From Micromonospora antibiotica (GTDB taxonomy: Bacteria; Actinomycetota; Actinomycetes; Mycobacteriales; Micromonosporaceae), in contig NZ_JAGFWR010000005.1 in the NCBI RefSeq assembly GCF_017599305.1, positions 309,543 to 373,542 on the forward strand: a DNA stretch of 64,000 nt, written 5' to 3'. Positions within the stretch are counted from its first letter, which is position 1. Each line of letters starts with the position of its first letter. A program made the translations under genes and the position numbers. The notes beneath the pieces were generated by a model that was given only the letters and a program-made list of their open reading frames with translations, was not told where the DNA came from and did no database searches. Below, piece by piece: positions 42,052 through 52,261 of this stretch.

Positions 42052-42903
42052 ATGAATGACGGAGCCGTCGCCGCGCCGCCGGACCGGCTGCTCGACCTGT
42101 TCCACGGGGTCCGGCTCACCCCCACCCAACGGCGCATCGCGCACTGCCTCGTGCAGCACGCCGCCACCGTGGCCTACCTGTCGGCGGCCGAGGTGGCGGA
42201 GCTTGCCGGGGTCAGCCAGCCGTCGGTGACCCGGTTCGCCGTGGCGCTCGGCCACGACGGCTACCCGGCGCTGCGCCGCCGGCTGCGCGAGCTGACCGCC
42301 GCCGGCCCCGACGGTCGCCCCGACGACGGCAACGAACTGCAACTCGCGGTACGCGCCGAGATGGCCAACCTGGACCGGCTGGCCGGCGAACTGGCCGACC
42401 GGGACAGGATCGCCACCGCCGGTCGGCTGCTCGCGGCGAGCCGCCCACTGCCGGTGCTCGGCCTGCGGGCCGCCGCGCCGCTGGCCGCCTACTTCGCGTA
42501 CTTCGCCGCCAAGGTGCTGCCCGACGTCCGGGTCCTCGACGACGGTGGCAGCCTGCTCACCGACCGGCTCGAACAGGCCGCCTCGGCCGGGGCGGACGCG
42601 CTGCTCGCCTTCGTGCTGCCCCGCTACCCCCGGGAGACCCTCGACGCGCTGCGCGCCGCCCGCGACGCCGGCCTCACCGTCGTCGCGATCACCGACTCCC
42701 CGGTCAGCCCCGCCACCGAGTACGCCGAGCTGGTGCTCCCCGCCGCAGTCGGCACCGACCTCGTCTTCGACCTGCACACCGCCCCGATGACCCTGGCCAT
42801 GGTGGTGCTCCAGGCGATCTGTGACGCCGCCCCGATCCAGACCCAGCGCCGTTTGGAGGCGTTCGAGTCGTCCGCCGCCCGTCGTCAGTTGTTCCTCGGC
42901 TGA
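42052..42903 (+). CDS. MurR/RpiR-family regulator of the hut operon
   Basis: 283 aa. The N-terminal helix-turn-helix is LTPTQRRIAHCLVQHAATVA and LSAAEVAELAGVSQPSVTRF. The C-terminal SIS sugar-isomerase-like domain (about 110-260) has VLGLRAAAPLAAYFAYFAAK and VVAITDSPVSPATEYAE. The ligand is probably a histidine-pathway intermediate rather than a sugar phosphate, given its place as first gene of the hut operon, 12 bp before hutU. Likely regulated through the palindrome just upstream. Confidence 0.87.
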   Translation: MNDGAVAAPPDRLLDLFHGVRLTPTQRRIAHCLVQHAATVAYLSAAEVAELAGVSQPSVTRFAVALGHDGYPALRRRLRELTAAGPDGRPDDGNELQLAVRAEMANLDRLAGELADRDRIATAGRLLAASRPLPVLGLRAAAPLAAYFAYFAAKVLPDVRVLDDGGSLLTDRLEQAASAGADALLAFVLPRYPRETLDALRAARDAGLTVVAITDSPVSPATEYAELVLPAAVGTDLVFDLHTAPMTLAMVVLQAICDAAPIQTQRRLEAFESSAARRQLFLG

Positions 42904-42915
42904 GAGGAGTACGCC

Positions 42916-44574
42916 ATGCACCAGCCCGTCCGTGCCGCCCGTGGCACCACCCGTACCGCGCAGGGGTGGCCGCAGGAGGCCGCCCTGCGGATGCTGATGA
43001 ACAACCTCGACCCGGAGGTGGCCGAACGCCCCGACGACCTGGTGGTCTACGGCGGCACCGGGAAGGCGGCCCGGGACTGGCCGTCGTACCACGCGCTGGT
43101 GCGCACCCTCACCGGGCTGCGCGACGACGAGACGATGCTGGTGCAGTCGGGCCGCCCGGTCGGGGTCATGCGCACCCACGAGTGGGCCCCCCGGGTGCTG
43201 CTGGCCAACTCCAACCTGGTCGGCGACTGGGCCACCTGGCCCGAGTTCCGCCGGCTGGAATCCCTCGGCCTGACCATGTACGGGCAGATGACCGCCGGTT
43301 CGTGGATCTACATCGGCACCCAGGGCATCCTCCAGGGCACCTACGAGACGTTCGCCGCCGTCGCCGCCGCGAAGTGCTTCGGCGGCAGCCTCGCCGGGAC
43401 GCTGACCCTCACCGCCGGCTGCGGCGGGATGGGCGGGGCGCAACCCCTCGCGGTCACCATGAACGACGGCGTCTGCCTGATCGTGGACGTGGACCGCACC
43501 CGGCTCGACCGGCGGGTGCACGACCGCTACCTCGACGAGGTGGCCGACTCGCTCGACGACGCCGTCGCCCGGGTGCTGGCCGCGAAGCGGGACCGGCGGG
43601 CGCTCAGCGTCGGTGTGGTCGGCAACGCCGCCACCGTCTTCCCCGAGTTGCTGCGCCGGGGGGTGGCCGTCGACGTGGTCACCGACCAGACCAGCGCGCA
43701 CGACCCGCTGTCGTACCTGCCGGAGGGGGTGGAGCTGGCCGACGCGCGGGACTACGCGGCGGCGAAGCCGGCCGAGTTCACCGACCGGGCGCGAGCGTCG
43801 ATGGCGAAGCACGTCGAGGCGATGGTCGGCTTCCTCGACGCGGGCGCGGAGGTGTTCGACTACGGCAACTCGATCCGGGGCGAGGCGCAGTTGGGCGGCT
43901 ACGCGCGGGCGTTCGACTTCCCCGGTTTCGTGCCGGCGTACATCAGGCCGCTGTTCTGCGAGGGCAAGGGGCCGTTCCGCTGGGCGGCGCTGTCCGGCGA
44001 CCCGGCCGACATCGCCGCCACCGACCGGGCCATCCTCGACCTGTTCCCCGAGAACGAGTCGCTGGCCCGGTGGATGCGGCTGGCCGGGGAACGGGTCGCC
44101 TTCCAGGGGCTGCCGGCCCGGATCTGCTGGCTGGGCTACGGCGAGCGGGACGTCGCCGGGGTGCGGTTCAACGACATGGTCGCCGCCGGGGAGCTGTCCG
44201 CGCCGGTGGTGATCGGCCGGGACCACCTGGATTGCGGCAGCGTCGCCAGCCCGTACCGGGAGACCGAGGCGATGGCCGACGGGTCCGATGCGATCGCCGA
44301 CTGGCCGCTGCTCAACGCGCTGGTCAACACCGCCAGCGGCGCGTCCTGGGTGTCGATCCACCACGGCGGTGGGGTGGGCATCGGCCGTTCCATCCACGCC
44401 GGTCAGGTCTGCGTCGCCGACGGCACCGCGCTGGCCGGGCAGAAGATCGAACGGGTGCTCACCAACGACCCGGCGATGGGCGTCATCCGGCACGTCGACG
44501 CCGGCTACGACACCGCCCGCGACGTCGCCGAGCGCGACAACGTCCGCATCCCCATGGCGGAGAGTGGGGCGTGA
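42916..44574 (+). CDS. hutU: urocanate hydratase
   Basis: 552 aa, the normal length. It converts urocanate to imidazolonepropionate with tightly bound NAD. The conserved [14 protein letters not shown] (Gly-rich, NAD contact), [15 protein letters not shown] and [20 protein letters not shown] segments are all present. ATG 42916 follows GAGAGGAG. It overlaps the M20 amidohydrolase by 4 bp. Confidence 0.97.
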   Translation: MHQPVRAARGTTRTAQGWPQEAALRMLMNNLDPEVAERPDDLVVYGGTGKAARDWPSYHALVRTLTGLRDDETMLVQSGRPVGVMRTHEWAPRVLLANSNLVGDWATWPEFRRLESLGLTMYGQMTAGSWIYIGTQGILQGTYETFAAVAAAKCFGGSLAGTLTLTAGCGGMGGAQPLAVTMNDGVCLIVDVDRTRLDRRVHDRYLDEVADSLDDAVARVLAAKRDRRALSVGVVGNAATVFPELLRRGVAVDVVTDQTSAHDPLSYLPEGVELADARDYAAAKPAEFTDRARASMAKHVEAMVGFLDAGAEVFDYGNSIRGEAQLGGYARAFDFPGFVPAYIRPLFCEGKGPFRWAALSGDPADIAATDRAILDLFPENESLARWMRLAGERVAFQGLPARICWLGYGERDVAGVRFNDMVAAGELSAPVVIGRDHLDCGSVASPYRETEAMADGSDAIADWPLLNALVNTASGASWVSIHHGGGVGIGRSIHAGQVCVADGTALAGQKIERVLTNDPAMGVIRHVDAGYDTARDVAERDNVRIPMAESGA

Positions 44575-45821
44575 CCGGGCGGTTCCGGGAGTTGTGGGAC
44601 GAGATCGCGCCGGTCGGCCGGGACGCCGACAGCGGCGGCTATCTGCGGTACGCGCTGACCCCGCCGGAGCTGCGGCTGCGGGAGTGGTTCCGGGAGCAGG
44701 CCGACCTGCGGGGCATGCCGGTCAGCGGGGACGGCAACGGCAACCTGTTCGCCTGGTGGGGCGACCCGCCCACCGACGGGCCGGCCACCGACGGGCCGAA
44801 CGCCGGCGGGCCGAACGCCGACGGGTCGGCCGGCACCGGGGCGGTGCTGACCGGCAGCCACTTCGACTCGGTGCCGCACGGCGGGGCGTACGACGGGCCG
44901 CTCGGCATCGTCAGCGCGTTCCTCGCCGTGGACGAGCTGCGGGCCGCAGGCGTCACCCCGGTCCGGCCGGTGGTGGTGGCCGCCTTCGTCGAGGAGGAGG
45001 GGGCGCGGTTCGGCGTACCGTGCCTGGGGTCGAGGCTGCTCACCGGCGAGATCGACGCCGACCGCGCGGCCGGGCTGCGCGACGCGGCCGGGGTGAGCTT
45101 CGCCGAGGCGCTGGGCCACCGGCCGGCGGGGGCCGACCCGGCGCTGCTCGGCCGGTTCGCCGCCTTCGTGGAACTGCACGTCGAGCAGGGGCGGGCGCTG
45201 GTCGACGCCGACGCGCCGGTCGCGGTGGCGAGCGCCATCTGGCCGCACGGCCGGTGGCGCTTCGAGCTGCGCGGCGAGGGCAACCACGCCGGTACGACCC
45301 GGATGGCCGACCGCCGCGACCCGATGCTCACCTTCGCGTTCACCGTGCTCGCGGCGAACAAGGAGGCCCGGCTGCGCGGCGCGCACGCCACCGTCGGGCG
45401 GGTGGCGGTGGAACCCAACGCCACCAACGCGATCCCGTCGACGGTGACCGGCTGGCTGGACGCGCGCGCGGCCGAACCGGACACCCTGGACGGCCTGGTC
45501 GAGGCGGTGCAGGCCAAGGCCGCCGAACGGTCCCGCCGCGACGGCACCGAGCTGACCGTGACCCGGGAGTCGGCCACCCCGCTGGTCACCTTCGACGGCG
45601 GGCTGGCCGACCGGCTGGCGGGGCTGCTGGCCGCGCCGGTGCTACCCACCGGGGCCGGCCACGACGCCGGGGTGCTCGCCGCGCACCTGCCCACCGCGAT
45701 GCTGTTCGTGCGCAACCCGACCGGGGTGTCGCACTCCCCCGCCGAGGCGGCCACCGACGACGACTGTGCGGCCGGGGTGGTCGCGCTGGCCCGGGTGCTG
45801 GAGGAGCTGGCATGCCACTGA
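44571..45821 (+). CDS. M20-family amidohydrolase, probable N-formylglutamate deformylase
   Basis: 416 aa, of the allantoate amidohydrolase/N-carbamoylase type. Metal-ligand motifs are [29 protein letters not shown] and FVELHVEQG, and the dimer domain has [17 protein letters not shown] low-complexity insertion (TDGP and NAGG repeats, about residues 62-85) is unusual. It lies between hutU and hutF, with no hutG in the operon, so I infer it hydrolyses N-formylglutamate, the product of HutF. GTG 44571 is in a GTGA overlap. Confidence 0.8.
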   Translation: MTGRFRELWDEIAPVGRDADSGGYLRYALTPPELRLREWFREQADLRGMPVSGDGNGNLFAWWGDPPTDGPATDGPNAGGPNADGSAGTGAVLTGSHFDSVPHGGAYDGPLGIVSAFLAVDELRAAGVTPVRPVVVAAFVEEEGARFGVPCLGSRLLTGEIDADRAAGLRDAAGVSFAEALGHRPAGADPALLGRFAAFVELHVEQGRALVDADAPVAVASAIWPHGRWRFELRGEGNHAGTTRMADRRDPMLTFAFTVLAANKEARLRGAHATVGRVAVEPNATNAIPSTVTGWLDARAAEPDTLDGLVEAVQAKAAERSRRDGTELTVTRESATPLVTFDGGLADRLAGLLAAPVLPTGAGHDAGVLAAHLPTAMLFVRNPTGVSHSPAEAATDDDCAAGVVALARVLEELACH

Positions 45822-47173
45822 CCCGTTGGCTGGCCGAGCAGGCGTGGCTGCCCGATCATGCCGCGCCGACCCCGGACGTGCTGATCGAGGCCGAGGACGG
45901 CCGGTTCACCGCCGTCACCCCGCTCGCCCGGGGCACGTCGCCGCAGACCGGGGTCGAGGTGCTCGCCGAGGCGGTACGGCTGCCCGGCCTCACCCTGCCC
46001 GGCCTGGCCAACGCCCACTCGCACGCCTTCCACCGGGCGCTGCGCGGGCGTACCCACGGCGGTCGGGGGGACTTCTGGAGTTGGCGGGAGGAGATGTACG
46101 CCGTCGCCGGCCGGCTCGATCCCGACTCCTACCTGGCGCTGGCCCGGGCCGCGTACGCGGAGATGGCGCTGGCCGGGGTGACCTGCGTCGGCGAGTTCCA
46201 CTACCTGCACCACGGCCCCGACGGCCGGCCGTACGACGACCCGAACGCGATGGGTGCGGCGCTTGTCGAGGCGGCGGCGCAGGCCGGTATCCGGATCACC
46301 CTGCTGGACGCCTGTTACCTGACCGCCTCGGTGGCCGGGGAGCCGTTGGTCGGGGTGCAGCGGCGCTTCGGCGACGGGGACGCGCTGCGCTGGGCGGCAC
46401 GGGCCGACGGGTTCCGGCCGGCCGGGGCGCACGTGCTGCGCGGGGCGGCGATCCACTCGGTACGCGCGGTGCCGGCGGACCAGCTCGCCACCGTCGCCGG
46501 GTGGGCGTACCGGCAGGGTGCCCCGCTGCACGTGCACCTGTCGGAGCAGCCCGCCGAGAACGACGCCTGCCGGACGGTGCACGGGCGTACCCCTACCGGG
46601 CTGCTCGCCGACCGTGGGGTGCTCGGCCCGGAGGTCACCGCCGTGCACGCCACCCACCCGACCAGCGCCGACCTGGCCCTGCTGGCCGAGCACCGGACCG
46701 GGGTGTGTCTGTGCCCCACCACGGAACGGGACCTGGCCGACGGGATCGGGCCGGCCCGGCTGATGGCCGACGCCGGCATCCCGCTGAGCCTGGGCAGCGA
46801 CAGTCACGCCGTGGTCGACCTGTTCGAGGAGGCCCGCGCGGTGGAGTTGGACGAGCGGCTGCGTACCCGGCGACGCGGGCACTTCACCGCCGCCGCGCTG
46901 CGCGACGCGGCCACCGTCACCGGGCACGCCGCGCTGGGCTGGGCCGACGCCGGCCGGATCGCCGTCGGGGAACGCGCCGACCTGGTGACCGTCCGGCTGG
47001 ACAGCCCGCGTACCGCCGGGGTGCCGCCGGTGGGGGTGTTCTTCGCGGCCACCGCCGCCGACGTCGACCAGGTGGTGGTGGACGGGCGGCAGGTGGTGCG
47101 CGACGGCCGGCACCTGACCGTGGACGTGCCGGCTGAGCTGCGCGCGACGGTCGCGGCGGTGACCGGTGACTAG
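45812..47173 (+). CDS. hutF: formimidoylglutamate deiminase
   Basis: 453 aa amidohydrolase-superfamily enzyme. The first metal site is NAHSHAFHRALRG, then HVHLSEQPAEN, VHATHPT, PTTERDLADG and SLGSDSHAVVD supply further ligands and substrate contacts. It turns N-formimino-glutamate into N-formyl-glutamate plus ammonia. ATG 45812 overlaps the upstream gene by 10 bp. Confidence 0.93.
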   Translation: MPLTRWLAEQAWLPDHAAPTPDVLIEAEDGRFTAVTPLARGTSPQTGVEVLAEAVRLPGLTLPGLANAHSHAFHRALRGRTHGGRGDFWSWREEMYAVAGRLDPDSYLALARAAYAEMALAGVTCVGEFHYLHHGPDGRPYDDPNAMGAALVEAAAQAGIRITLLDACYLTASVAGEPLVGVQRRFGDGDALRWAARADGFRPAGAHVLRGAAIHSVRAVPADQLATVAGWAYRQGAPLHVHLSEQPAENDACRTVHGRTPTGLLADRGVLGPEVTAVHATHPTSADLALLAEHRTGVCLCPTTERDLADGIGPARLMADAGIPLSLGSDSHAVVDLFEEARAVELDERLRTRRRGHFTAAALRDAATVTGHAALGWADAGRIAVGERADLVTVRLDSPRTAGVPPVGVFFAATAADVDQVVVDGRQVVRDGRHLTVDVPAELRATVAAVTGD

Positions 47174-47248
47174 CCGGGTCCCGGCCGGGTCCGGGCAGCG
47201 GCCGGCGACGCGCGGCGGGGGCGGCCGGTCCGGGACGGGAGGGGCGGC

Positions 47249-48442
47249 GTGAGCAGCCTGCTGGTCGACAACATCGGCGAGTTGGTCACCAATGTGCCGG
47301 CGGCCGGCGGGGACGGGCCGTTGGGTCTGCGGCGGGGGGTCGCCCTGCTGGTGGAGGCGGGTCGGGTCGTCTGGATCGGCCCGGCCCGCTATGCGCCGGC
47401 CGCCGACCGGCGGATCGACGCCGAGGGGGGCGCGGTGCTGCCCGGGTTCGTGGACAGCCACGCGCACCTGGTGTTCGCCGGGGACCGGGCGGCGGAGTTC
47501 GCGGCCCGGATGGCCGGTGAGCCGTACACCGGAGGGGGTATCCGGACCACGGTCGGTGCGACCCGGGCGGCCTCCGACGACGACCTACGGGACACCGTGC
47601 ACCGGCTGCGCGACGAGGCGATGCGGCAGGGCACCACCACCATGGAGATCAAGAGTGGGTACGGCCTGACCGTCGCCGACGAGGCCCGCTCGCTGCGGAT
47701 CGCCGCCGAGGTGACCGCCGAGACCACCTTCCTCGGCGCGCACGTCGTCCCCGCCGAGTACGCGGGCCGCCCCGACGACTACGTGGGGCTGGTCTGCGGG
47801 CCGATGCTCACCGCCGCCGCGCCGTACGCCCGCTGGGTGGACGTGTTCTGTGAGCGGGGCGCCTTCGACGCCGACCACACCCGGGCGATCCTCACCGTCG
47901 GGCAGGCCGCCGGGCTGGGCCTGCGGTTGCACGCCAACCAGCTCGGCCCGGGGCCGGGTGTGCGGCTGGGGGTGGAGCTGGGGGCAGCCAGCGTCGACCA
48001 CTGCACCCACCTGTCCGACGTCGACGTCGACGCGCTGGCCGGCTCGGCCACCACCACCGATCCGACCGTGGCGACCCTACTGCCGGGGGCCGAGTTCTCC
48101 ACCAGGTCGCCGTACCCGGACGCCCGGCGGCTGCTGGACGCGGGGGTGACCGTGGCGCTGGCCACGGACTGCAATCCCGGGTCGTCGTACACCTCGTCGA
48201 TGCCGTTCTGTGTCGCGCTGGCCGTCCGCGAGATGCGGATGACCCCGGCGGAGGCGGTCTGGGCCGCGACGGCGGGCGGCGCACGGGCGTTGCGCCGCAC
48301 CGACGTCGGCGCGCTGCGCCCCGGCGTACGGGCCGACCTGATGATCCTCGACGCCCCGTCCCACCTTCACCTGGCCTACCGGCCGGGTGTCCCACTGGTC
48401 CGCCAGGTCCTGCACAACGGAGTACCGCAATGTCGTCTGTGA
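47249..48442 (+). CDS. hutI: imidazolonepropionase
   Basis: 397 aa. Zinc ligands are in [13 protein letters not shown] (the first HxH), then [17 protein letters not shown] and [13 protein letters not shown]. It hydrolyses imidazolonepropionate to N-formimino-glutamate. GTG 47249 follows GGGAGGGG, after a 75-bp gap. It overlaps hutH by 13 bp. Confidence 0.95.
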   Translation: MSSLLVDNIGELVTNVPAAGGDGPLGLRRGVALLVEAGRVVWIGPARYAPAADRRIDAEGGAVLPGFVDSHAHLVFAGDRAAEFAARMAGEPYTGGGIRTTVGATRAASDDDLRDTVHRLRDEAMRQGTTTMEIKSGYGLTVADEARSLRIAAEVTAETTFLGAHVVPAEYAGRPDDYVGLVCGPMLTAAAPYARWVDVFCERGAFDADHTRAILTVGQAAGLGLRLHANQLGPGPGVRLGVELGAASVDHCTHLSDVDVDALAGSATTTDPTVATLLPGAEFSTRSPYPDARRLLDAGVTVALATDCNPGSSYTSSMPFCVALAVREMRMTPAEAVWAATAGGARALRRTDVGALRPGVRADLMILDAPSHLHLAYRPGVPLVRQVLHNGVPQCRL

Positions 48443-49968
48443 CCGTCCAGCCCACCGGGATCACCCCCGCCGACGTGCTCGCCGTGGCACGCGGTGACGC
48501 CCGGGTCGTCCTCGCTCCGGCCGCCGTCGAGGCGATGGTCGACAGTCGGTCCATCGTGGACGGCATCGAGGCCGCCGGCCGCCCGGTGTACGGCGTCTCC
48601 ACCGGTTTCGGGGCGTTGGCCAACACGTTCGTCGCCCCGCAGCGCCGGGCCGAGTTGCAGCACGCGCTGATCCGTTCGCATGCGGCCGGGGTGGGTGCGC
48701 CGATGCCCCGCGAGGTGGTGCGGGCGATGATGCTGCTGCGGGTCCGCTCGTTGGCACTGGGCCGCTCCGGGGTCCGTCCGCTGCTCGCCCAGGGGCTGAT
48801 CGACCTGCTCAACGCCGACGTCACCCCGTGGGTGCCGGAGCACGGTTCGCTCGGTGCCTCCGGTGACCTGGCGCCGCTGGCGCACTGCGCGCTGGTGCTG
48901 CTCGGCGAGGGGTGGGTGCTGGGACCCGCCGGCGAACGGGTCGACGCCGCCGACGCGCTGCGCGCCGCCGGGCTGACCCCGGTCGCGTTGGCCGCCAAGG
49001 AGGGGCTGGCGCTGATCAACGGCACCGACGGGATGCTCGGGATGCTGCTGCTGGCCGTCGCGGACGCCCGGCACCTGTTCGCCATGGCCGACGTGACCGC
49101 CGCGCTGGCCATCGAGGCGATGCTCGGCTCGGAGCGACCTTTCCTGCCGGAGCTGCACGCCATCCGGCCGCACCCGGGGCAGGCCGCCTCGGCGGCGAAC
49201 ATTCACCGGCTACTCCAGGATTCCCGTGTGATGGACTCGCACCGCGACGACCTGGCGCACGCCGTGCAGGACGCGTACTCGATGCGGTGCGCTCCGCAGG
49301 TGGCCGGCGCGGCCCGGGACACCCTGGACTTCGTCGCGACGGTGGCCGGCCGGGAGCTGGTCTCGGTGGTGGACAACCCGGTGGTGTTGCCGGACGGCCG
49401 GGTCGAGTCGACCGGCAACTTCCACGGCGCTCCGCTCGGCTTCGCCGCCGACTACCTGGCCATCGCCGCCGCCGAGGTGGGGGCGATCGCCGAGCGGCGG
49501 GTGGACCGGCTGCTCGACGTGACCCGCAACCGGGACCTGCCGGCGTTCCTGTCCCCCGACGCGGGGGTGAACTCCGGGCTGATGATCGCCCAGTACACGG
49601 CCGCCGGGATCGTCGCGGAGAACCGCCGGCTGGCCGCGCCCGCTTCGGTCGACTCGCTGCCCACCAGTGGCATGCAGGAGGACCACGTCTCGATGGGCTG
49701 GGCGGCGACCAAGAAGCTGCGCACCGTGCTGGACAACCTGACCAGCCTGCTCGCCGTGGAGCTGCTGGCGGCGGTGCGGGGCCTGCAACTGCGCGCACCG
49801 CTGGAGCCGTCACCGGCCGGCCGGGCCGCCGTGGCCGCGCTCGGGGGTGCGGCCGGCGAACCCGGTCCCGATGTCTTCCTCGCCCCGGTGATGGAAGCGG
49901 CCCGCGCCGTGCTCGCCGGCCCCGACCTGCGTAGCGCCATCGAGCGGGAGATCGGCCCCCTGGGCTGA
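48430..49968 (+). CDS. hutH: histidine ammonia-lyase
   Basis: 512 aa. It removes ammonia from histidine to give urocanate, using the MIO cofactor formed from Ala143-Ser144-Gly145 in [27 protein letters not shown] and [18 protein letters not shown] are further signatures. First step of the pathway but last gene of the operon. Confidence 0.97.
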   Translation: MSSVTVQPTGITPADVLAVARGDARVVLAPAAVEAMVDSRSIVDGIEAAGRPVYGVSTGFGALANTFVAPQRRAELQHALIRSHAAGVGAPMPREVVRAMMLLRVRSLALGRSGVRPLLAQGLIDLLNADVTPWVPEHGSLGASGDLAPLAHCALVLLGEGWVLGPAGERVDAADALRAAGLTPVALAAKEGLALINGTDGMLGMLLLAVADARHLFAMADVTAALAIEAMLGSERPFLPELHAIRPHPGQAASAANIHRLLQDSRVMDSHRDDLAHAVQDAYSMRCAPQVAGAARDTLDFVATVAGRELVSVVDNPVVLPDGRVESTGNFHGAPLGFAADYLAIAAAEVGAIAERRVDRLLDVTRNRDLPAFLSPDAGVNSGLMIAQYTAAGIVAENRRLAAPASVDSLPTSGMQEDHVSMGWAATKKLRTVLDNLTSLLAVELLAAVRGLQLRAPLEPSPAGRAAVAALGGAAGEPGPDVFLAPVMEAARAVLAGPDLRSAIEREIGPLG

Positions 49969-50036
49969 CCGTCCGCCGCCCCGGCCTTCCCGGACCTCCC
50001 CACCCCACTCCGTCCTGGCAGTACCCGCTGCCCCCG

Positions 50037-50109
50037 GTGGAGTCGGTCGCCCCCGGTGGAGTCCCGGTCGCCCTCGATGGAGTCGGTCGCCCTCGGCGGC
50101 GTCGGTCGG
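50037..50109. repeat. 19-21-bp direct repeats
   Basis: Units at 50037-50055, 50056-50076 and 50077-50095, and a partial one to 50109, share the pattern TGGAGTCGGTCGCCC with small changes. Confidence 0.75.
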
Positions 50110-50308
50110 GGCGTGGGCACTCACCCCGGCAGGTTCACCGCCGTCGTGGGCCGGCCACCGCCATCACACTCCACCGCACCCCTCAGCTGGACCACACTCG
50201 CCGCATTCCGGAAACCGTCCCACCTGCCACTACAATACGTGACATTTTCTTCCTGCCCACTGCCGTCACCGAGAGTGGCGAAGCTCGTCACCCTCACCTA
50301 TCCCCACT

Positions 50309-50443
50309 CGCATCCTTTGCTCTGCTGCCATAGACGCGACACCGCTCTCACCAGCAGAAACCGGAACCCGGTCGGAATAGCCTCCGGCAGAGGCAGTGAC
50401 TCTCGGTATGCGTCGCTTCAAGGGCAGCAGAGCAAAGGATGCG
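50309..50443. repeat. perfect 21-bp inverted repeat with 93-bp interior
   Basis: Arms at 50309-50329 and 50423-50443 are perfectly complementary over 21 bp and contain CATCCTTTGCTCTGCTGC. A second 9-bp pair (ACCGAGAGT at 50268-50276 with 50399-50407) crosses it, so the RNA could be a pseudoknot. Confidence 0.7.
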
Positions 50444-50550
50444 GATGCCATTGGGTCTCGCCGGCCGGGCGGTCACTCTTGGTGAACAGGAGGGCTTGGC
50501 GTATGGGGCGGGACGGGACGAAGAGGAGCGTGTTTCGTTGGCCGGGCCCC

Positions 50551-50676
50551 GCAGCGCAGGGGCGACGGGCATGCGGCACCGCAGCGCAGGGGCGACGGGC
50601 ATGCGGCACCGCAGCGCAGGGGCGACGGGCATGCGGCACCGCAGCGCAGGGGCGACGGGCATGCGGCACCGCAGAC
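50551..50676. repeat. 30-bp tandem array, 4 exact copies
   Basis: Copies at 50551-50580, 50581-50610, 50611-50640 and 50641-50670 are identical, with a 6-bp partial copy after them. Each unit begins GCAGCGCAGGGGCGACGG. No spacers are present, so it is not a CRISPR. Confidence 0.95.
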
Positions 50677-50813
50677 GGAAGAGCGCGCCACGGAACCGCG
50701 CCGGCCACTCCCCGGGCAGTGGCGACGCCTGGATGCCTACGGGATGCCGAGCCCGTCACGAGCCGGGCAGCGGAATGAGCCACCCCCGCCCGGAGAGGAC
50801 CACCCGCGGAGCG

Positions 50814-50852
50814 GGGACAGGGGCGGGGGCGGGGGCGGGGGCGGGGGCGGGA
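50814..50852 (+). repeat. GGGGGC hexamer tract
   Basis: Five or more runs of at least three G, separated by single C, form a potential G-quadruplex just downstream of the rdgB stop. Confidence 0.7.
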
Positions 50853-50868
50853 CGAGATGTGCGGGGGG

Positions 50869-51483
50869 TCAGGTGGCGGGCAGCACCTTGGCGGCCAGCT
50901 TCGCCAACTCGCGCAACGCCTTGCCCCGGTGGCTGATCGCGTCCTTCTCCTGCGGGGTCAGCTCCGCGTTGGTGCGGTCCTGGCCGTCACCGAGGAAGAT
51001 CGGGTCGTACCCGAAACCGCCGTCGCCGCGCGGGGCGCGCAGCAGCCGGCCAGACTGGCGGCCGTCGACCAGGTGTTCCTTGCCGCCCGGCAGCACCAGC
51101 GCCACGGTGCACACGAAGGCCGCCCCCCGGTGCTCGTCAGGCAGGTCGGCGATCTGGTCCAGCACCAGTTGCAGGTTGGCCCGGTCGTCGCCGTGCCGCC
51201 CCGCCCAGCGGGCGCTGAAGACCCCCGGCATGCCGTTGAGCGCGTCCACCGCGATGCCGGAGTCGTCGGCGATGGTGGGCAGACCCGTACGCCGGCAGCC
51301 CTCCCGAGCCTTGATCAGGGCGTTCTCACCAAAGGTGAGGCCGGTCTCCGGCAGCTCGGGATACTCCTCGACGTCGTCGAGGCCGAGCAGGGCGATCCGG
51401 TGCGCGCCGAGCGCGCCGTCGAGGATGCGCTGCAACTCCACCAGCTTTTTGCGGTTCCGGGTGGCGAGCAGGACCTTGTTCAT
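50869..51483 (-). CDS. rdgB: non-canonical purine NTP pyrophosphatase (RdgB/HAM1)
   Basis: 204 aa. [14 protein letters not shown] starts the fold (Ser/Thr-Asn-x-x-Lys), and [21 protein letters not shown] is the substrate motif. It removes ITP, dITP and XTP. ATG 51483 overlaps the rph stop (ATGA), the standard actinobacterial pair. Confidence 0.95.
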   Translation of the reverse strand: MNKVLLATRNRKKLVELQRILDGALGAHRIALLGLDDVEEYPELPETGLTFGENALIKAREGCRRTGLPTIADDSGIAVDALNGMPGVFSARWAGRHGDDRANLQLVLDQIADLPDEHRGAAFVCTVALVLPGGKEHLVDGRQSGRLLRAPRGDGGFGYDPIFLGDGQDRTNAELTPQEKDAISHRGKALRELAKLAAKVLPAT

Positions 51484-52208
51484 GATGCGAGCGCCTTCCG
51501 CTGGGCCTCGGCCAGTTCCAGACAACCCAACGACGCGACGTCCAACAACGCGTCGAGCTGCGCCCGGGAGAAGACACCGTCCTCGCCCGTGCCCTGCACC
51601 TCGACGAAGTCCCCCTCGCCGGTGCAGACGACGTTCATGTCCACCTCGGCGGCCACGTCCTCGACATAGCAGAGGTCGAGCAGCGGCTCGCCCGCGACGA
51701 TCCCGACGCTGACCGCGGCCACCGAGCGGTGCATCACCTTCTCCGGCTTGCCGGCCAACGACTTACGGCCGGCAAGCCAGCTCACCGCGTCATAGAGGGC
51801 CACGTACGCGCCGGTGATCGAGGCGGTACGGGTGCCGCCGTCGGCCTGGAGCACGTCGCAGTCGAGCACGATCGAGTTCTCGCCGAGCGCCTTGAGGTCG
51901 ACGCAGGCGCGCAGGCTGCGGCCGATCAGCCGGGAGATCTCGTGGGTCCGCCCACCGATCTTGCCGCGGACGCTCTCCCGGTCCGAGCGGGTGTTGGTGG
52001 CCCGGGGCAGCATCGCGTACTCGGCGGTGACCCAGCCGAGCCCGGAGCCCTTGCGCCAGCGGGGCACGCCCTCGGTGACGCTTGCGGTGCAGAGCACCCG
52101 GGTGCCGCCGAACTCGACGAGCACCGAGCCCTCCGGGTGGGTGCTCCAGCCCCGGGTCAACGTCACCGGTCGGAGTTGGTCGGGTCGCCGCCCGTCAGGT
52201 CGTGCCAT
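51480..52208 (-). CDS. rph: ribonuclease PH
   Basis: 242 aa phosphorolytic 3'-5' exoribonuclease that trims tRNA 3' ends. [42 protein letters not shown] (phosphate-binding Arg residues) and [20 protein letters not shown] are present. ATG 52208 is 6 nt after a TAGGGT box, so a leaderless start. Confidence 0.96.
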   Translation of the reverse strand: MARPDGRRPDQLRPVTLTRGWSTHPEGSVLVEFGGTRVLCTASVTEGVPRWRKGSGLGWVTAEYAMLPRATNTRSDRESVRGKIGGRTHEISRLIGRSLRACVDLKALGENSIVLDCDVLQADGGTRTASITGAYVALYDAVSWLAGRKSLAGKPEKVMHRSVAAVSVGIVAGEPLLDLCYVEDVAAEVDMNVVCTGEGDFVEVQGTGEDGVFSRAQLDALLDVASLGCLELAEAQRKALAS

Positions 52209-52214
52209 CCCTGC

Positions 52215-52220
52215 ACCCTA
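52215..52220 (-). promoter_or_regulatory. -10 box of rph (leaderless)
   Basis: TAGGGT on the minus strand is followed by 6 nt and ATG 52208. Confidence 0.55.
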
Positions 52221-52261
52221 TGCGGTCGCATGATCGGCGCATGCCCGGGTGCCCGGTGCGC

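Larger units (their letters stand above)
49969..50868. other. 900-bp non-coding region rich in repeats
   Basis: Between the converging hut and rdgB-rph operons. It holds direct repeats at 50037-50109, a 21-bp inverted repeat, a 30-bp tandem array and a G-rich tract, each listed separately. Open frames here follow the repeats and have no ribosome binding sites, so I see no gene. TACAAT at 50231-50236 could be a -10 box for a non-coding RNA. Confidence 0.5.

Noticed and set aside
39883..44493. A 1536-residue frame on the minus strand.
   Set aside because: Only its last part (39883-40716) is real. The rest is antisense to the LCP and hut genes and made of low-complexity Gly/Arg/Pro sequence.
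50551..50676. CRISPR array.
   Set aside because: The 30-bp units are directly adjacent without spacers, and no cas genes are near.
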